Assembly: GCA_036426205.1 (NCBI GenBank)
Contig: CM071568.1
Span: 230,302,148 to 230,366,147, forward strand
Origin: Ascaphus truei
Taxonomy: Eukaryota; Chordata; Amphibia; Anura; Ascaphidae
Direction of reading: 5' to 3'
DNA length: 64,000 bases
In this document: positions 58,118 through 64,000 of the stretch, one piece after another
How positions within the stretch are numbered: position 1 is the stretch's first letter
Layout of the letters: each line of letters opens with the position of its first letter
Program-made: the position numbers and the translations under genes
The notes under the pieces: generated by a model
What the model was told of the DNA's origin: nothing
Seen by the model: only the letters and a program-made list of their open reading frames with translations
Databases searched by the model: none

Positions 58118-59723
58118 AACTCCAATTGGATTGACTTGTAATTTATAGTCCCATAGTCCAATAGATCGTGCAATACAAGAATGGGTTCAATTCAATTAGA
58201 GTCCTAAAGGTCATCTGTGCTAGATGTGGCTGATTGTTATAATGAATAAATAAATGATTAAGAATAAAATAAATACTTAATTAAGGATAAAAGGACAGTA
58301 TTGGGATTAGCAGTAATAGTGTAATGAATACTTGAAATAAATCAATACACTCAAAACAATAAATACATAATTACATAATTAGCACTATAAATAAATGGTA
58401 AATAAATTGAATCTCATTGCATTTGTGGATGCTTGATCACATACAGATAATTACAAAGCTGTACCACCTGTGGCTAGTAAAAATAAAGTAGATTCTTAAC
58501 ATAAGTTAACATGATACCTCTATTCAATATCAATGCTTCATATTATAAAAATCATCAATGTTAACAATTAACTATATCAATGTATGTATAATAATGAATG
58601 CAATGGATCTAACTAGATGTTACAATTACACTACTAAAACAAATATCAAATATATGGAATTAAAAATGAATTATGATTATAACAACCTTGAAGTAATCAC
58701 ACAGAGTCCAAAATTAAATTGCGCTCTGTGGGATTTGAGGAAGAGATGAGGCTATGATCTATCATAGTGTGTTTGGAGAATCAACTCCTAAATGGACTGA
58801 CAATGCTGAATAGGGATGGGAAACGATACAATATAATTACTTGTATATACCATCCTGAATAAATTACACAGATAAATAGTACCTTTCCTGTCAATATGGA
58901 AATGATGCAGAGACAGATGCAAAACATCACACTATTCATCACGAATTGATGATAGGTACTAAGTGTAACATATACACCTGAATTGTTTATAACCAAAAAA
59001 ATTGAAATGAATAAGAAATACAAAAATGATCAAAATTGTATAAGGAAAAATTGCGTGAAAAAAAAAATATAAAAAATATATAGAATAAAATAAAATAAAA
59101 TGAAAATACCATGTGAGGTCTTATCTCAAAAAATAATGAGAGTACCCTGTGAGGACATAAACCAAAGAGTTAGGAAAAAATATTGTATATAGTATACATA
59201 CTGTAGGTATATGGTAGATACAAACTCCACAGTGAAGGGAGAGATAAATATAGCGAGCAACCCTGAAGAGAAAGGGTTTGTATCTTGAGACGTAATGTCA
59301 GAGAGCCAGCAATCCATGATTGTGAAAATATTATTAATAATGATGTGCTAGTGTGTATAACACAAAGTATGTGTTGTAATAAAAGTGATTGTTTGGTTGT
59401 GCTAAAATTGTGTTAGACTAAATGTGAAAATGTGAATTAAATATTATGTGAATGGATGGCTAGTGTGTATGTTGACACTATGTGTCAATCAAAAAATTAT
59501 GTTGTGAATATAAATGTGTGCTGTTATAATCAAAATAAATGTTGTGTAAATACATGTGTGATTACTTATGCATACAGTGTGTATTATAATTATTATGAAA
59601 TACTTAAATGCAATCCCGACCAGGGGTCCCTCACTAAGTCCACCACCTGGGAAACAGAGGGAACATGCTACACACGTTCAACCCAGACCTCTGAGATCCC
59701 ACCGGTGAGCTAGAAAGAGAAGG
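58118..59723 (-). mobile_element. 3' untranslated region of second Penelope-like element
   Basis: Strongly AT-rich, non-coding, between the RT-endonuclease stop codon and the hammerhead-like motif. Attribution to the element is inferred from position. Confidence 0.5.
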
Positions 59724-61871
59724 CTATACAATAGTACTAGTATCGATACAGTCATTGAGATCACCCGGGCTCAATGTATCCAACATGTATATCCAGTAGG
59801 TCTCTCTTAAATTCAGTCTCTTGACTCTATCACCACTGAGTAATGTTGAAGGTACTATTTCTAGACCCATCACCACCAGGGAAGATGGATCCTTGTTGTG
59901 CTTTTCCAAAAAGTGTCGAGACAGGTTATGAGTAGTGATTCCATGAATGATATTTCGTCTGTGCTCCAAAAACCTTGTGCTCAAAGTCCGTGTAGTACTC
60001 CCCACATACTGATAACCACACGGACATGTGATGATATAGATGACAAATGTAGATAAACAGTTGATCTCACCTTTTATTGTATGAATGGATTTGTTATGGT
60101 AGGAGATAACTTGGTCACCCTTACTTATGTGTCTACATGTTAGGCATCTATTGCGTCCACAGGTAGAATTGCCCTTTTCTGTTATCCTAGATGTGGGAAA
60201 ACCAATAGTCTGTTTTAGGCGACTGGGGGCCAACAGAGTTTTTAAATTTCTAGCTTTCTTGTAGATGATAGGAATATTAGGTGGCAACTTCTGACCAATA
60301 ATAGGATCCCTTAACATAATGCTCCAATGTTTGTTTAAAATGGATGCAATACCCTTCGCTGAGTTGTTATATGTAGTAATGAATAAGGGTGATTTGACAG
60401 ATCTACCTATTGTGTCAACATTGGCCGGTCTATCTTTCAAATAGTTTTTCTTAGATTTGTTGAGCAAAGCCACACGATCCAAAGCACTCACTTGTCTGAA
60501 TATCTCCATAATGGTATGAATGTTATAACCTTTGGCTAAAAACCTTTTGACCAATAATTCCCCCTGGGCCAAAAAGTCAGAATCAAGAGAACAATTTCTC
60601 CTGATTCTGAGAAATTGGCCCCTGGGGATATTGTCCAACCATCTTTTGTAATGGTTACTTCTTTTGTGCAAATAACTGTTTGTTGCGACCGTTTTGAAAT
60701 GAGTTTTGGTGATGATCTCACCATTGTCACTAGCCTCCAAATCTAAATCCAGAAACACTATACTTTTTTTGTTGAGATTAAATGTGAATTTTAGATCCAT
60801 GTCATTATCGTTGAAAGAATTTAATTTACTCTCCAAATGTTCCAAATGTCCATCCCAAATTAGAATAATGTCGTCTATGTAACGGCCATAGAACACCAGG
60901 CCAGCCCCCAGATCCGCATTACCCCAAACATGGAGTTCCTCCCACAAACCCATGTAGAGGTTCGCATAGCTGGGGGCGAACCTGGTGGCCATGGCCGCCC
61001 CACAGACCTTTAAATAATAAGAGTTCTCAAACAAAAAATAATTGTGCTCTAGAATGAAAGAAATAGCCTGTAAAATAAAAGTGGATTGTAAATTGCATAT
61101 GTTAACTTCCATGTCCAAAAAATGTTTAATAGCCTGTACACCCTTACTATGCTTGATACATGTGTATAGGGATGTTATATCACATGTGGCCCAAATGTAT
61201 GTGGGCTTCCATTTAATTCCAGAGATGGAGTCAAGGACATGCAGCGTGTCCCTGAGATAAGATTTTAATTTGCTCACTAAAGGTTGTAAAAAATAGTCCA
61301 CATATTGGGACACGCTGGATGTCATCGACTCCACCCCTGAAACAATGGGTCTACCAGGAGGAGTAGAAATATGTTTATGCAGTTTAGGGATATGATAAAA
61401 TATTGGAGTTCTGGGAGAACGTATGAAAAGAAAGCCAAACTCTGCTTTACTAATAATATTCATAACAAGGGCCTTAGTGAGAAAGTCCTTATATTGAATA
61501 TGGAAATCTTCCATAGGATCTTTACCCAGAACAAGATAGGAGGTATGATCGCCTAATAATCGATAGGCTTCAGTGAGATAATCAGCTCTATCTTGCAGGA
61601 CTATGCCCCCTCCCTTGTCTGCTTGTCTGATGACAAGATTATTCATATTGCTCAGTTCTTTAAGTGCAATATTCTCCTCTTTTGATAGATTCCTATTTTG
61701 TATAGTGGTGGTATTTTGACACATGGATTCAAAATCTTTAAGTACCATAGCATAAAATGTTTCTATAAATGCTCCTTTTGATTGGTATGGAAAAAATGTG
61801 GACTTAGCTGAAAATGGGGACTGTACTATTCTTTCATTGTTAGTTTTGTGAAAAGCGTAAATAAAAAACAC
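59724..61871 (-). CDS. Penelope-like RT and GIY-YIG endonuclease, open frame
   Basis: A 715-codon uninterrupted frame; the element's own sequence begins near residue 9 (KTNNERIVQSPFSAKSTFF), because the first codons come from an insertion. RT: ADKGGGIVLQ near 85, motif A CDITSLY (Asp 231), motif B GAAMATRFAPSYANLYMG (291-308), motif C YIDD (331-334). A cysteine cluster CGRNRCLTC (571-579) is followed by the GIY-YIG nuclease: IYIITC (611-616), YQYVGSTTR (620-628) and FLEHR with Glu 636. All RT catalytic aspartates are present. The 5' part continues at 62,440-63,959 after the insertion. It is a different family from the copies at 11-22 kb. Younger-looking than those, but broken upstream. Confidence 0.9.
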   Translation of the reverse strand: MFFIYAFHKTNNERIVQSPFSAKSTFFPYQSKGAFIETFYAMVLKDFESMCQNTTTIQNRNLSKEENIALKELSNMNNLVIRQADKGGGIVLQDRADYLTEAYRLLGDHTSYLVLGKDPMEDFHIQYKDFLTKALVMNIISKAEFGFLFIRSPRTPIFYHIPKLHKHISTPPGRPIVSGVESMTSSVSQYVDYFLQPLVSKLKSYLRDTLHVLDSISGIKWKPTYIWATCDITSLYTCIKHSKGVQAIKHFLDMEVNICNLQSTFILQAISFILEHNYFLFENSYYLKVCGAAMATRFAPSYANLYMGLWEELHVWGNADLGAGLVFYGRYIDDIILIWDGHLEHLESKLNSFNDNDMDLKFTFNLNKKSIVFLDLDLEASDNGEIITKTHFKTVATNSYLHKRSNHYKRWLDNIPRGQFLRIRRNCSLDSDFLAQGELLVKRFLAKGYNIHTIMEIFRQVSALDRVALLNKSKKNYLKDRPANVDTIGRSVKSPLFITTYNNSAKGIASILNKHWSIMLRDPIIGQKLPPNIPIIYKKARNLKTLLAPSRLKQTIGFPTSRITEKGNSTCGRNRCLTCRHISKGDQVISYHNKSIHTIKGEINCLSTFVIYIITCPCGYQYVGSTTRTLSTRFLEHRRNIIHGITTHNLSRHFLEKHNKDPSSLVVMGLEIVPSTLLSGDRVKRLNLRETYWIYMLDTLSPGDLNDCIDTSTIV

Positions 61872-61875
61872 AGTC

Positions 61876-62440
61876 TGAGGTTATTTTGAAAACAGAATAA
61901 CACGTGAATTTATTCAAGTCAAGTGCACAACGGAGACAGCTTCAAAACAAAAGCTCTCCCCACAATAAACATGGTATGCCATATATTTATACCCTAAATC
62001 CTAAAGCTCCACCCCATTATGGGGGGGCTTGAACGTCACTAAACATTACCTCATTTTGTAATACATAACAATACTAAAGCTGATGTCATTTTGTAATACA
62101 TAACAATACTGGATAACTGTCTGTCAGCTAAAAATCATTATGGGGTTAAATGTGATGTCAGTTCTGCCACTTGGCACACTGTGTGAGAAACAGTTTATCT
62201 TAGACTACTAACAAGGCTTTCTCATAATATCTAGCCTGTTTACACTTTTAATTTGAAGCTGATTGGATGAGGAAGGGTCAATAAATTCAGCTAGGAGCGA
62301 AAATATTCCCTTCTCTGCTTCACACATTTGTTTATACAGAAATGAAACACAGAAATTAAGACTCACAGAGACAAGACAAGATGGCGGATTGAAATATTCA
62401 CACAAAATGGCTTCATCCTAAATGCTGTTATGTTGTTATG
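61876..62440. mobile_element. Insertion inside Penelope-like gene, possible solo LTR
   Basis: About 565 bp separate two halves of one Penelope-like reading frame and have no coding content. On the minus strand it runs from TGGCATAACAACATAAC to a late AATAAA (about 61,905) and AACCTCA, reminiscent of an LTR. The flanks CAGTC and CAGAC match at four of five bases. Class not certain. Confidence 0.5.
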
Positions 62441-63959
62441 CCAGACCCCCTAATATCTCATCTTTGTCAGTTTGAGCAACATCAAATGGACTCTGGAAAG
62501 TGTCTTCAATTGCTCGATTTGAAGTTGTCACCAATTGTGATGCAACATGGTCATTATTAATATTGGATGGCACTAGACAGTCCGACTCATAGGTTGATAA
62601 TTGGCTTAGATTTTGTAAGTGTGTTAAATTATCCGCCTGTGTGTTTTCCATAAGCAATGCAGTCATTGCATCAATACAAGCAATTTCTCGTGCATTGAAT
62701 ACATCATGTTGTTCTCTATTCTGCATTGAGAAATGTCTCATTAAAGTAATCTTCCTAATATACTTATTCAGATCTACAAATTGATCAAATCTATTAGGAA
62801 GACTACTAGGTGCAAATGAAAGGCCCCTGGTCACGAGCGATATGTGATTACTAGATAAAATAAACGTGGATAGATTGAATATACCGTGTGCTTCTGGAAT
62901 GCTGACTCTTAACTTACTCTCCTTCTTTCTTTGCTCGCGCCTCCCTCTCCGGGTTCCTCGCTGCTTCTCTTTCTTCGTTGAGGGGTGTTTGAATGATACG
63001 TTGGTTTCCGATCCCACAGAGGATAAGATTTCTCCCTCTCTCTTTTTTCTTGTTATGTCACTAGCTCTAAAAAAGAAGCAGTATGAGATTTTGTAGTGGA
63101 AGCATTACTATCTGAATTGTTTTTGATAGAATCTCTATTATGGGTTTTTGGTATAGTACCACGACTTTTATCCATTTCTTTCTTTTCTACCAAAACCTCC
63201 TCACATGGTTCCCCCCTATCTTGTAAGACCTCAAATTTGTTTTCTGTAGGACAAGAGAACTGAGATTTATGTGTTTTCTTTTCAGTTCTGTTGGTATTTT
63301 TGTCCTTTTCATTGGGTGTCAAATAAGTATTTCCATGATCTCTACTATTGTCTCTGTATCTATCAGTTTTGTTTTTCTTGTAGTATTTGTTAGGAGTATA
63401 ATGTTTTGATCTGTCTCTCCTATCGTGTCGTCTCCAGTCTCTAACTTTATGTGTAGCATAATCAGTTTGATCTCTCACATACTTATTGCTCTTACGTTCA
63501 CTAATATCTTTCTCATATTTGAGTACCCTAGAGTCAACCAATTTGTCTAGTTCTAAAAATTCCTCACTCTCTACAAATGGACTCATGGTATGTTGTATTT
63601 CCTCTATTTCCTTTGCAATATCATTCAATTTGTCTTCCCTATAGGTGATTAGTAGCTTTATTAGAGTGAATGAACAAGATTCCATTGCATCATTCCATTT
63701 TGTTTTAAAATCAATATTTGTGTCAAATGTGTTTTTTTTTTGTAAACCTCAATCCTCTAGGGACTATTTTAGCGTCTAGATAATTTTGTACTGATAAAAG
63801 ATCAAGCCAATGCTTCATATCTTCCTTTGCCAACCTCTCAAGCTTAAAAAAGTTGGTCTGTAGATCAATACTGTCCTCATTAAGTTCTGACATATCTATT
63901 TCTGCAGATTCAGCATATTGTTGTCTCCTAATGAGCCTTTCCTTACTAGATTTCATCAT
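62440..63959 (-). pseudogene. N-terminal part of second Penelope-like protein, frameshifted
   Basis: Three frames in order on the minus strand: 63,959-63,723 (helical, SKERLIRRQQYAESAEI), 63,685-63,053 (highly charged, RDWRRHDRRDRSKHYTPNK, probably nucleic-acid binding) and 63,017-62,446 (KKEKQRGTRRGRREQRKKES, then GLSFAPSSLPNRFDQFVDLN, the segment aligned with GVTFAPSRESNEFDLYIDL of the first family). The break at 63,723 falls in a run of T (AAAAAAAA on the coding strand), that at 63,053 in a purine-rich stretch. The protein continues beyond the window end and, past the insertion, at 61,871. Confidence 0.7.
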
Positions 63960-64000
63960 CTTGCTGAATGAACCAGAGCAACAATTGCAGGATGGGTGTA
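63960..64000. other. Window edge, continuation of Penelope-like 5' region
   Basis: Too short to interpret alone. Presumably upstream sequence of the second Penelope-like element. Confidence 0.4.

Overview
The window is eukaryotic, repeat-dense vertebrate DNA, most likely from an amphibian and probably a frog. The organism call is inferred from three things: one recognisable vertebrate host gene (CCDC126), Penelope-like retroelements with GIY-YIG endonucleases and hammerhead-like motifs, and a CORE-type tRNA-derived SINE present in several copies. There are no bacterial-style operons, RNA genes or CRISPR arrays. Nearly all long open reading frames are transposon remnants.

Layout. 1-2,369: non-coding DNA with one TTAA-flanked MITE. 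2,370-27,864: a large DNA transposon with 34-bp terminal inverted repeats (32/34 identical) and a TA target duplication. It carries a Tc1/mariner-like transposase split by in-phase GT-AG introns (plus strand) and a divergent gene with a proline-rich repeat and a BEN-like C-terminal part (minus strand). The second gene is cut in two by a 17.5-kb insertion (4,949-22,426, target duplication CCTTC). Without that insertion the element is about 8 kb. The insertion contains an LTR retrotransposon (5,012-10,827, minus) whose integrase precedes reverse transcriptase, as in the Gmr1 group of Ty3/Gypsy elements. It also contains two inverted, head-to-head copies of a Penelope-like element: a badly scrambled minus copy (11,424-19,050) with two unexplained blocks including 2.2 kb of pyrimidine-rich DNA, and a much better plus copy (19,200-22,412).

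27,865-41,156 holds the host gene. The two visible exons of CCDC126 lie on the minus strand at 41,156-40,764 and 33,039-32,870, separated by a 7.7-kb intron. Together they encode a complete 135-residue protein. Upstream, 41,157-56,000 is intergenic or 5' gene territory, filled with SINEs, hAT-like MITEs with exact 8-bp target duplications, a LINE fragment carrying nested MITEs, and two solo LTRs.

56,000-64,000 is a second, younger-looking Penelope-like element on the minus strand. It has one 715-codon open frame covering the RT and GIY-YIG domains, a 5' half split by frameshifts, a roughly 565-bp insertion, and a clear hammerhead-like motif downstream. A recurring theme is a class of foldback repeats (3,431-3,666; 28,059-28,453; 33,766-33,980) with long inverted arms and a degenerate hammerhead-like core between or beside the arms. 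Much of 5.0-19.0 kb shows dense single-base indels against its own internal copies, so assembly or read error must be considered before reading biology into it.
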